Below, one piece after another: positions 8,825 to 15,509 of a stretch of 64,000 nucleotides of DNA. Source of the stretch: Mycobacterium europaeum (GTDB taxonomy: Bacteria; Actinomycetota; Actinomycetes; Mycobacteriales; Mycobacteriaceae); the NCBI RefSeq assembly GCF_002102155.1, contig NZ_LQOU01000021.1, positions 1-64,000 on the forward strand. The letters are read 5' to 3'. A program made the position numbers and the translations under genes. Each line of letters begins with the position of its first letter. The stretch's first letter is position 1. The notes beneath the pieces are model-generated. The model was not told the origin of the DNA. It was given only the letters and a program-made list of their open reading frames with translations, and did no database searches.

Positions 8825-9700
8825 ATGACGAGCATCGCTTTTCTTGGCCTGGGCCACATGGGCGGGCCGATGTCGGCGAACCTGGTGGCCGCGGGTCACC
8901 CGGTGCGCGGGTTCGACCCGGTGCCCGCGGCGGCGGCCGCCGCGGCCGGCAACGGGGTCACGACGTTCGACAGCGCGGCCGACGCGGTGGCGGGGGCCGA
9001 GGTAGTGATCACCATGCTGCCCAACGGCGACCTGGTGAAGCGCTGCTACACCGATGTGCTGCCCACCGCCAAAGCCGGTGCGCTCTTCATCGACAGCTCG
9101 ACGATCTCGGTCGACGACGCCCGCGAGGTGCACGCGCTCGCGCGATCGCACGGCGTTCCACAGCTGGACGCTCCGGTTTCCGGTGGCGTGAAGGGCGCCG
9201 TCGCGGGCACGCTGGCGTTCATGGTGGGTGGTGACGAGGCCGCCGTGGAGCGCGCCCGGCCGGTGCTGGAACCCATGGCGGGCAAGGTCGTTCACTGCGG
9301 CGGCCCGGGGGCCGGGCAGGCCGCCAAGGTGTGCAACAACATGGTGCTGGCGGTGCAGCAGATCGCCATCGGCGAGGCGTTCGTCCTGGCCGAGAAGCTC
9401 GGGCTGTCGGCGCAGTCCCTCTTCGACGTCATCACCGGCGCAACCGGCAACTGCTGGGCCGTACACACCAACTGCCCGGTGCCCGGCCCGGTGCCGACCT
9501 CGCCGGCCAACAACGACTTCAAGCCCGGATTCGCGACCGCGCTGATGAACAAGGACCTGGGCCTGGCCATGGACGCGGTGGCCTCCACCGGGTCGGCCGC
9601 GCCGCTGGGCACTCACGCCGCCGAGATCTACGCCAAGTTCGCGGCCGACCACGGCGACAAGGACTTCAGCGCGGTGATCCAGATGCTCCGGGAGAGCTGA
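8825..9700 (+). CDS. mmsB: 3-Hydroxyisobutyrate dehydrogenase
   Basis: The 291-residue protein is a beta-hydroxyacid dehydrogenase that oxidises 3-hydroxyisobutyrate to methylmalonate semialdehyde with NAD. It has the N-terminal dinucleotide motif FLGLGHMGGPM, the substrate-loop signature DAPVSGGVKGA and the catalytic-lysine region GAGQAAKVCNN. An AGAAAGGCG ribosome site precedes the ATG at 8825. It is the last gene of the valine operon and converges on the MarR gene at 9793. Confidence 0.94.
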   Translation: MTSIAFLGLGHMGGPMSANLVAAGHPVRGFDPVPAAAAAAAGNGVTTFDSAADAVAGAEVVITMLPNGDLVKRCYTDVLPTAKAGALFIDSSTISVDDAREVHALARSHGVPQLDAPVSGGVKGAVAGTLAFMVGGDEAAVERARPVLEPMAGKVVHCGGPGAGQAAKVCNNMVLAVQQIAIGEAFVLAEKLGLSAQSLFDVITGATGNCWAVHTNCPVPGPVPTSPANNDFKPGFATALMNKDLGLAMDAVASTGSAAPLGTHAAEIYAKFAADHGDKDFSAVIQMLRES

Positions 9701-9714
9701 ATGCGGTAGCGGCG

Positions 9715-9776
9715 CGCCGAGCGTGTACTCACGGCGAAATATCGCCCGGAAAATCGCCCTCGGTGCACGTTCGGCG
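9715..9776. repeat. 62-bp imperfect inverted repeat between convergent genes
   Basis: CGCCGAGCGTG at one end and CACGTTCGGCG at the other are reverse complements with one mismatch; pairing continues inward with more mismatches over about 22 positions. The centre holds a near direct repeat, GAAATATCGCCC and GGAAAATCGCCC. It fills the gap between the mmsB and MarR stop codons. It may be a bidirectional terminator or a dispersed mycobacterial palindrome; there is no U-tract. Confidence 0.55.
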
Positions 9777-9792
9777 AAGGATGGTCTCTGGT

Positions 9793-10305
9793 TCAATCCG
9801 AGAAATCGCCGGCGTTGCGGCGCAGCGTCTCGATCGATGAAACCAGTTCCTGCGCTTCGGTTTCGGACATCCCGATATCGGCGAAGACCTGCTCGTTGAG
9901 CGTGACCGTCGCGTCCTCGACCGTCGAGCGGCCCAGCTCGGTGATCTCCACCAGCGTGGTGCGGCCATCGGTGGGGTGGGGTACGCGCCGCACCAGTCCG
10001 TCGGCCTCCAGCCGGCGGATCGCGTGGGTCACGCTCGTGACGTGGACCTGCAGCCGGTCGGATGCCTTGGTGATCGGCAGCGCGCCGGTCCGGCTGAACG
10101 CCAGCAGCCGCAGCAACTCGTACCGGGAGAAGCTCAGGTCGTAGGGGCGCAACGCCGTCTCGACGCGGGCCAGCAGGATCTGATGCGCGCGCATCACCGA
10201 CGTCACCGCCACCATGCCCGGCGCCACGTCGGCCCAACCGGAGCGCTCCCAGTTGTCGCGCGCCGCGGCGATCGGGTCGCGCTTGCGCGGTCGTGAGGCA
10301 GCCAC
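9793..10305 (-). CDS. MarR-family transcriptional regulator
   Basis: The 170-residue protein has the MarR winged helix: LSFSRYELLRLLAF, the recognition region ITKASDRLQVHVTSVTHAI at about residues 77-96, and a wing ending VRRVPHPTDGRTTLVEITE. It resembles Rv0737 of M. tuberculosis. Here its GTG start lies only 6 bp after the aminotransferase stop on the same strand, making it the last gene of the ThDP-KASIII operon. It is therefore the best candidate to bind the palindrome at 14757-14792, which is an inference from position. Confidence 0.88.
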   Translation of the reverse strand: MAASRPRKRDPIAAARDNWERSGWADVAPGMVAVTSVMRAHQILLARVETALRPYDLSFSRYELLRLLAFSRTGALPITKASDRLQVHVTSVTHAIRRLEADGLVRRVPHPTDGRTTLVEITELGRSTVEDATVTLNEQVFADIGMSETEAQELVSSIETLRRNAGDFSD

Positions 10306-10311
10306 GCCCCT

Positions 10312-11337
10312 TCATACCGCACTTGGCGCGCGAGCGCGGCCTTTCCCCACCGCCGACAGGACCGCGAGCGTCGACGCACGGTGCCCCACGGTGATCCGTG
10401 CACCGCCGTCCGGGTAGCACCGCACCCGCAGTCCGCCTTCGGCGAAAGCATCATGCCACGGCAAGCCCCGACCATCCGTTTTCGGAAGCAGGTACAGGAA
10501 GTTCGCGTGTGCGTCTGTCGTGTCGACGCCCATCGCGCTCAGGCGCATCCGCAGGTAGCAGCGTTCGGCGTTGATCAACCGGACTCGATGCAGCAGTTGG
10601 TCTTCCGCACCGTACGACGCGGCAACCGCGACCAAACTGGTGATCGCGGCACCAAACGGCTGCTGATGGGACCACAGTGTCCGGGCCAGCTCCGGCGACG
10701 CCACCGCGTAACCGATGCGCAGCCCCGCCAGGCCGTAGGCCTTGGAGAAGGTCCGCACCACCACCACATTGGGAAAGCGGGCGATCAACGCCGACACGGC
10801 GATACGGTGCTCGGGCGCGGTGAACTCGATATACGCCTCGTCGAGCAAGACGACGGTGTCGCGCGACACGCGGCGCAGAAACGCCGAAACGGCGGCCGCG
10901 GACTCCAGCGTGCCGGTGGGGTTGTGCGGCCGGCACAGCACCACCACCCGGGCATCGGCGGCGGCGCGGGCCAGTCCGTCGAGGTCGTGGTGACCGCGCT
11001 CGTCCAGCGGAACCGTCCGCATCTTCAGCCGCGCCATCCGGGCGAGGATCGGGTAACCATCGAAGGTGGGCGTCGCCATCGCCATCGTGTCGCCCGGGAC
11101 GGTCAGCGCCTGCAGGGCCAGCAGCGCGACGCCCGTCGCGCCGGCGCCCGGCACCACCCGGTCGGGGGGCACCCCGATGTGCCCGGCGATCACGCCGCGC
11201 AGCCGTTCGGGCAGGAATTCCGGGTAGCGGTGGGCCGTCTGGACGGACCGCATCAGTGCCGATCGCACCTGGGGCAGCGGGGGGAACGGGTTCTCGTTGA
11301 GCGACAACCCAAGCGGATCCCCCGCATCGGGCTGCAT
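10312..11337 (-). CDS. PLP-dependent aminotransferase, HisC-like (fold type I)
   Basis: The 341-residue protein has the class I/II aminotransferase plan: LSLNENPFPPLP at the N-terminus, CRPHNPTGTLES, LLDEAYIEFT and the PLP-lysine block TFSKAYGLAGLRIGY. It resembles histidinol-phosphate aminotransferases but lies in no histidine operon, so it probably transaminates the product or precursor of the adjacent ThDP/KASIII enzymes (inference). The ATG at 11337 overlaps the KASIII stop (ATGA). The substrate is unknown. Confidence 0.85.
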   Translation of the reverse strand: MQPDAGDPLGLSLNENPFPPLPQVRSALMRSVQTAHRYPEFLPERLRGVIAGHIGVPPDRVVPGAGATGVALLALQALTVPGDTMAMATPTFDGYPILARMARLKMRTVPLDERGHHDLDGLARAAADARVVVLCRPHNPTGTLESAAAVSAFLRRVSRDTVVLLDEAYIEFTAPEHRIAVSALIARFPNVVVVRTFSKAYGLAGLRIGYAVASPELARTLWSHQQPFGAAITSLVAVAASYGAEDQLLHRVRLINAERCYLRMRLSAMGVDTTDAHANFLYLLPKTDGRGLPWHDAFAEGGLRVRCYPDGGARITVGHRASTLAVLSAVGKGRARAPSAV

Positions 11338-12356
11338 CACCCTCGCCCGCCCCAGCGCACCGCCGCCGCACCGGCGAAGTCGCCGGCATGGGCGAACGCC
11401 GCCATCATGACGACGTCGCCCGCCCCGAGCTGGCCGTCGGAAATCGCGCGATCCAGGTTGATCGGGATCCCGGCGCCGAACAGGTTGCCGCACTCGTCAA
11501 AGGTGTCTCGATGCCGCTCGGAGGGTAATTCGAGCGCCTCACGCCAGTTGCGCAGAAAAACCCGGTTGGGCTGGTTGGTGACCAGCAGGTCGATGTCCTT
11601 GGCGGGCAGTCCGATTCGGTCGCACACCGCCAGGGCCACCTCGGGGACCTGCCGATTGCCCCGAGCCAACACCTTGGTGATCTTGCTTTCGGTGAAGCCG
11701 ATGCTGCCCTCCCCTGGCCCCGCCTGCCACCACTTGCGCGGCGGGTCATAGGACAATGTCATCTCGCCGGCGTACTCACCGTAGGTGCGGCACTCGACGT
11801 CCAGAATGGGTGACCGGTCACTGAGTGAGACCAGGCCCACCGCCGCGCCATCCCCGGGCACCGCGGACTGCGCCTTGCGCCGGATGGTCGGCTGATCGAA
11901 GAACTGGCCCGCCGCGTTCTGCGCGACGGCGATCAGCGCGGTATGCCCGTCGCCGCCGGCCAGCAGTTTGCGAGCCACGTTGAGCGCCAACACGAACGCC
12001 GCGCAGCCGCCGTTGTTCAGATCGAGCACCCAGGACGGTCGCATGCCCAGCCGGTGGGCGACGCCGCCGCCCTGGCCGTAGAACGCCATATCCGGCACCT
12101 GGGTGTGAGTGATCAGCACGTCCGCCGCCTCCACCGCGTCATGGCCGTGCCGCTCGATCAGGCCCTGCGCCGCGCGTTCGATCATGTCGATGGAACTTTC
12201 GTCGCGTGCGACGTGGTGGCGAAACTTCGGCGCGCGGAACATGAGGTTCTCGCGCAGGTCGTCGGATTCGGCGAATTGGGCGTAGTAGTCGGCACCGATC
12301 GGCTCGCCGGGCAGATAGCTGGATACGTCGATCAGACTGACGCCGGGTTGGCTCAT
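11337..12356 (-). CDS. KASIII (FabH)-like enzyme with altered catalytic triad
   Basis: The 339-residue thiolase-fold protein aligns by eye with 3-oxoacyl-ACP synthase III. The nucleophile is kept as Cys118 (NNGGCAAFVLAL). The position of the catalytic His (PHQAN in E. coli FabH) reads TNQPN, giving Asn261. The conserved Asn is kept as Asn291 (ECGNLFGAG). A Cys-Asn-Asn triad suggests acyl transfer or another non-decarboxylating reaction rather than chain initiation. It is coupled to the aminotransferase (ATGA) and lies 4 bp after the SRPBCC-like gene, so it belongs to the accessory operon and not to housekeeping FAS-II. Confidence 0.85.
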   Translation of the reverse strand: MSQPGVSLIDVSSYLPGEPIGADYYAQFAESDDLRENLMFRAPKFRHHVARDESSIDMIERAAQGLIERHGHDAVEAADVLITHTQVPDMAFYGQGGGVAHRLGMRPSWVLDLNNGGCAAFVLALNVARKLLAGGDGHTALIAVAQNAAGQFFDQPTIRRKAQSAVPGDGAAVGLVSLSDRSPILDVECRTYGEYAGEMTLSYDPPRKWWQAGPGEGSIGFTESKITKVLARGNRQVPEVALAVCDRIGLPAKDIDLLVTNQPNRVFLRNWREALELPSERHRDTFDECGNLFGAGIPINLDRAISDGQLGAGDVVMMAAFAHAGDFAGAAAVRWGGRG

Positions 12357-12360
12357 GTTG

Positions 12361-13008
12361 CTACCTCATCCATGCCGGCGTCACCGGCAGGCCATTGCGG
12401 TGCCGGTATTCAGCGATCGCCTTGAGGTTCTGCAGCTCCAGCGCATGCCCGGCACCGAACATGTCCCAGAAGTCGCCCACCCACACCGGCCGCTGCGGCG
12501 GCGCGGTCTCCGGATACGGGTTGTGGTCGTAGAACGGGTGGTGGCAGTTCGTCCACAGCACAACCGATCCCGGCTTGTCCAAGACCACCTGCGCGTCGAC
12601 GACTCGCATGAGGTAGACCATCCACAGGTGCTTGCCCTGGTCCCACGCGCAGTGGTAGTCGACGGTCCGGGCCGCGGGGTTGGCGGCGGTCCGGGTGTAG
12701 ATCTCGGTCTCCGAACCGAGCCGGTCGTAGGCCAGCCACAGGCCCGGCTCGTCGGTGGGTGTGAACCCGCGCAGGCTGTACGTCCACTCCTCGAGGCTGC
12801 GGGTGTCCGCCATGTACTCGTAGAGCTCGTCTGGCGGGCACGCGACGTAGTCGTTGACTGTGCAGTACTGCCCGAACACCTGATCGTGCGGGTAGACCGA
12901 CCGCATCATCTCCATGACGATCGGAGTCGCCTTCTCCCGCGGACTGGTTTCGATGCGGACCACCCCGTCGATGGGAGTGGGGATATCCTCAAGCGCTGGC
13001 AGCGACAT
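12361..13008 (-). CDS. SRPBCC/polyketide-cyclase-like protein of unknown function
   Basis: The 215-residue soluble protein has VNDYVACPPDELYEYMADTRSLEEWTYSLRG, the kind of opening seen in START/SRPBCC cavity proteins, and a C-terminal half rich in Trp, His and Tyr (LWTNCHHPFYDHNPYP; VDYHCAWDQGKH). I do not recognise a named family; the fold assignment is tentative. The ATG at 13008 overlaps the 3' end of the ThDP gene by 20 bp, so translation is coupled. In a biosynthetic operon it could be a cyclase, an aromatase or a product-binding protein. Confidence 0.65.
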   Translation of the reverse strand: MSLPALEDIPTPIDGVVRIETSPREKATPIVMEMMRSVYPHDQVFGQYCTVNDYVACPPDELYEYMADTRSLEEWTYSLRGFTPTDEPGLWLAYDRLGSETEIYTRTAANPAARTVDYHCAWDQGKHLWMVYLMRVVDAQVVLDKPGSVVLWTNCHHPFYDHNPYPETAPPQRPVWVGDFWDMFGAGHALELQNLKAIAEYRHRNGLPVTPAWMR

Positions 13009-14734
13009 CGGCCCGGTTCTCCTTCGCGGTCGAAACCTGTTCTGCAACAGCCGCGTTGTCTGACAGCGCGGTGAGGAATGGGGCGAACGGCGGGATTTCG
13101 TCGGCGTCGCATTCGACGCTGACCACCGCTGGGCCCTCAATGTCCAGTGACGTCCGGAGCGCCGTGGCCAATTGGGCGGGCTCGCTGACATCGACCGATG
13201 CCAGGCCGGGAAACATCGCCGCCAGACCGCTTCCCAGCGCGCTGTGCCGGAAACGGTTGTAGCTGTAGCGGTTCTGGTAGAACAGCTGCTCCCGGGTTGC
13301 GCACATCGCGTGAGCGTTGTTGTTGAACAACACGAACGTCACGGGAAGCGCGTATTGCACGGCCGTGTGCACCTCCAGACCGTGCATGAAGAACGCGCCG
13401 TCCCCGGCGATCACCACGGTTCGGCCTGCGGCCCGGCCGCCGTTCGCACGCCCGAACGCCATCCCGATCGCGGCCCCGAAGCTGTAGCCCATGCCGCCCA
13501 TCCCGAGAGCGGCCACGAACCTGCCGCCACGCCGCGCCGGCAGGTGATGGATCGCGGCCGCGCCGGTGTTGCCGGCGTCGACCACGATGTCGACCCCGTC
13601 GGGCAGGACGCGGTCCAGCACTGCCATCGCGTCGCGGTACCGGATCCCCGGCCCCGGCCGGGCCGGCGGTGCCAGCTCGGTGCGGCGCACCAGGTCGGGC
13701 ACCCGCAGGCCGATCGGGCGTCCGTGACTGCACAACGCCTGGGTGAGCAGACGCAGCGAGCCACGCAGGTCGTCGGTATGCACATGCGTGCATCGCAGGT
13801 AGGGCTGCGCCGACCCGATGGATACCGTTCGCACCGCCGCGAGCGCGTCGTCCAGGCCCCCGCGCGCGGTTACTGCCAATCGGGTGCCGACGATGAGGCA
13901 CACGGCGCTGGCGGCCACCGCTTCGGCCACACTCGGGTGGCCCATCACGCCGGTCACCCCGAGCGCCGACGACGACCCCAAACCAGGGGTGCCCGCGACG
14001 TCTTTGGCGTCGGGGACGGTGGCCACCTGCGCGCGCAGTAGCGCGCGCAGGTGCTCGAGTTCGGCCCGGGCGTCGTCGCGGGCCACTTGCTCGCCGGCGA
14101 TGATGGTGACCTGACCGGTTGCGCGGCGCAGCTCGGACGCGATGAGATCCGGGTTGCCGATCGGTGGGCTGAAACGGTCCGGCGACGGGGCGGGGTCGTC
14201 AACGGTGATACAGGCCTGCTGGATGTTCTTGGGCAGCAACAATATCGCTGGCCCACCGGTGCGCGCCGCGGAGACGGCGCGGGGCAACGCCGAAACGATG
14301 CCGGCCGGCGCGAGCACCCGCTCGCAGAAAACCGACACCGCCGAAAACAGCGCCTGGGCATCGAGGGAGCCGTTGCGGCCGCTGGTGTCCTGGAAGCTGC
14401 CCCGGCCGTCCATCGTGGTCGCGGGCTGGCCGATGAGCGCCAGCACCGGAACCCGGCTCGCCAGCGACTCGCCAAGTCCGGCTGTGAGATTCAGCGCTCC
14501 CCCACCCGACGTCGCCACCACTACACCGAGCCCGGCGCCACTCCGGCTGTAGCCGTCGGCCATGGTGGCCGCCGAGAACTCGTGCTTGGCCAGCACCGCA
14601 GTGACCCCGGGTTCGAAGTGCGCGGCGTCGTACAAATCCTCGATGTTGGCGCCGTCGACACCGAACACGTGATCCACCCCGAGCGCGGCGAGGTGGCCAA
14701 CGATATGGTCGACCACCCGATAGCTGCCGAACAT
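12989..14734 (-). CDS. Thiamine-diphosphate-dependent enzyme, acetolactate synthase-like
   Basis: The 581-residue protein has the three-domain ThDP plan. The N-terminal Pyr domain has the catalytic glutamate at about residue 52 (KHEFSAATMADGYSR). The C-terminal PP domain has the ThDP motif GDGAFFMHGLEVH at about residues 444-456, ending in FNNN. It probably makes a carboligated alpha-hydroxy or alpha-keto product, or decarboxylates a 2-oxo acid; substrates are unknown. The ATG at 14734 was chosen; a GTG at 14746 or 14791 is possible, but 14791 lies inside the palindromic operator. It is the first gene of a five-gene operon and is not the biosynthetic ilvB. Confidence 0.85.
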   Translation of the reverse strand: MFGSYRVVDHIVGHLAALGVDHVFGVDGANIEDLYDAAHFEPGVTAVLAKHEFSAATMADGYSRSGAGLGVVVATSGGGALNLTAGLGESLASRVPVLALIGQPATTMDGRGSFQDTSGRNGSLDAQALFSAVSVFCERVLAPAGIVSALPRAVSAARTGGPAILLLPKNIQQACITVDDPAPSPDRFSPPIGNPDLIASELRRATGQVTIIAGEQVARDDARAELEHLRALLRAQVATVPDAKDVAGTPGLGSSSALGVTGVMGHPSVAEAVAASAVCLIVGTRLAVTARGGLDDALAAVRTVSIGSAQPYLRCTHVHTDDLRGSLRLLTQALCSHGRPIGLRVPDLVRRTELAPPARPGPGIRYRDAMAVLDRVLPDGVDIVVDAGNTGAAAIHHLPARRGGRFVAALGMGGMGYSFGAAIGMAFGRANGGRAAGRTVVIAGDGAFFMHGLEVHTAVQYALPVTFVLFNNNAHAMCATREQLFYQNRYSYNRFRHSALGSGLAAMFPGLASVDVSEPAQLATALRTSLDIEGPAVVSVECDADEIPPFAPFLTALSDNAAVAEQVSTAKENRADVAASA

Positions 14735-14756
14735 GTCTTCAGACACGAGCCCGGCG

Positions 14757-14792
14757 CGTGATCGGTTCACCCGCGCCGGTGAACCGATCACG
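14757..14792. promoter_or_regulatory. Perfect 15-bp inverted repeat, bidirectional operator
   Basis: CGTGATCGGTTCACC (14757-14771) and its exact reverse complement (14778-14792) flank a 6-base spacer (cgcgcc). Each arm contains TGATCGGTTCA, itself nearly palindromic. It lies between the divergent ThDP operon (start 14734) and ABC transporter (start 14814), so a single regulator could control both synthesis and export. The MarR at the end of the ThDP operon is the nearest candidate. Confidence 0.8.
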
Positions 14793-14813
14793 GGTAGCCC
14801 TCGTGATGTCTAG

Positions 14814-15509
14814 ATGGCCATCGAACTGCGCGACGTGGTCCGCGAGTACCGGGTCGGCGGTCAACCGGTCCGGGCGCTCGACGGGATCAGCCTGCGCCTC
14901 GGGGGCGGACAGTTCGTGTCGGTGGTCGGTCCCTCCGGCGCGGGCAAGAGCACGCTGCTGCACCTGCTCGGCGCGCTGGACTCGCCCGATTCGGGCTCCA
15001 TCACGTTCGACGGCGAGGAGATCGCCCGCCTGGGCGACGATCAGCAGTCCGAGTTCCGCCACCACCGAGTGGGTTTCATCTTCCAGTTCTTCAACCTGTT
15101 GCCGACGCTGTCGGCCTGGGAGAACGTGGCGGTCCCCAAGCTGCTCGACGGTGTGCGGCTGGGCAGGGTCAAACCGGACGCGATGCGGTTGCTGGACCGC
15201 GTCGGGCTGGGCAATCGGACCGAGCACCGGCCGGCGGAACTGTCCGGCGGCCAGATGCAGCGGGTCGCGGTGGCGCGCGCGTTGATGATGGACCCGGCGC
15301 TCGTCCTCGCCGATGAGCCCACCGGCAACCTCGACTCAGTGACGGGCGCCGCGATCCTCGCACTCCTCGCCGAGGTGGCGCACGAGGACGGCCGCGACCG
15401 GTTGGTGGTGATGGTGACCCACAATGCGGACGCCGCCGCGGCGACCGATCGGGTGATCACGCTGCGGGACGGCCGGGTCGGTTCGGACGTACCGGCGGTC
15501 CCTGCGTGA
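14814..15509 (+). CDS. ABC transporter ATP-binding protein, LolD/MacB type
   Basis: The 231-residue ATPase has Walker A GPSGAGKST (residues 39-47), Q-loop FQFFNLLPTLSAWENV, signature ELSGGQMQRVAVARAL, Walker B LVLADEPTGNLD and the H-loop MVTHN. The LLPTLSAWENV and DEPTGNLD blocks are typical of the FtsE/LolD/MacB group. The stop overlaps the GTG start of the permease (4 bp). Together they should form a mechanotransmission-type exporter. The divergent ThDP operon across a shared operator suggests it exports that pathway's product or protects against it (inference). Confidence 0.93.
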   Translation: MAIELRDVVREYRVGGQPVRALDGISLRLGGGQFVSVVGPSGAGKSTLLHLLGALDSPDSGSITFDGEEIARLGDDQQSEFRHHRVGFIFQFFNLLPTLSAWENVAVPKLLDGVRLGRVKPDAMRLLDRVGLGNRTEHRPAELSGGQMQRVAVARALMMDPALVLADEPTGNLDSVTGAAILALLAEVAHEDGRDRLVVMVTHNADAAAATDRVITLRDGRVGSDVPAVPA

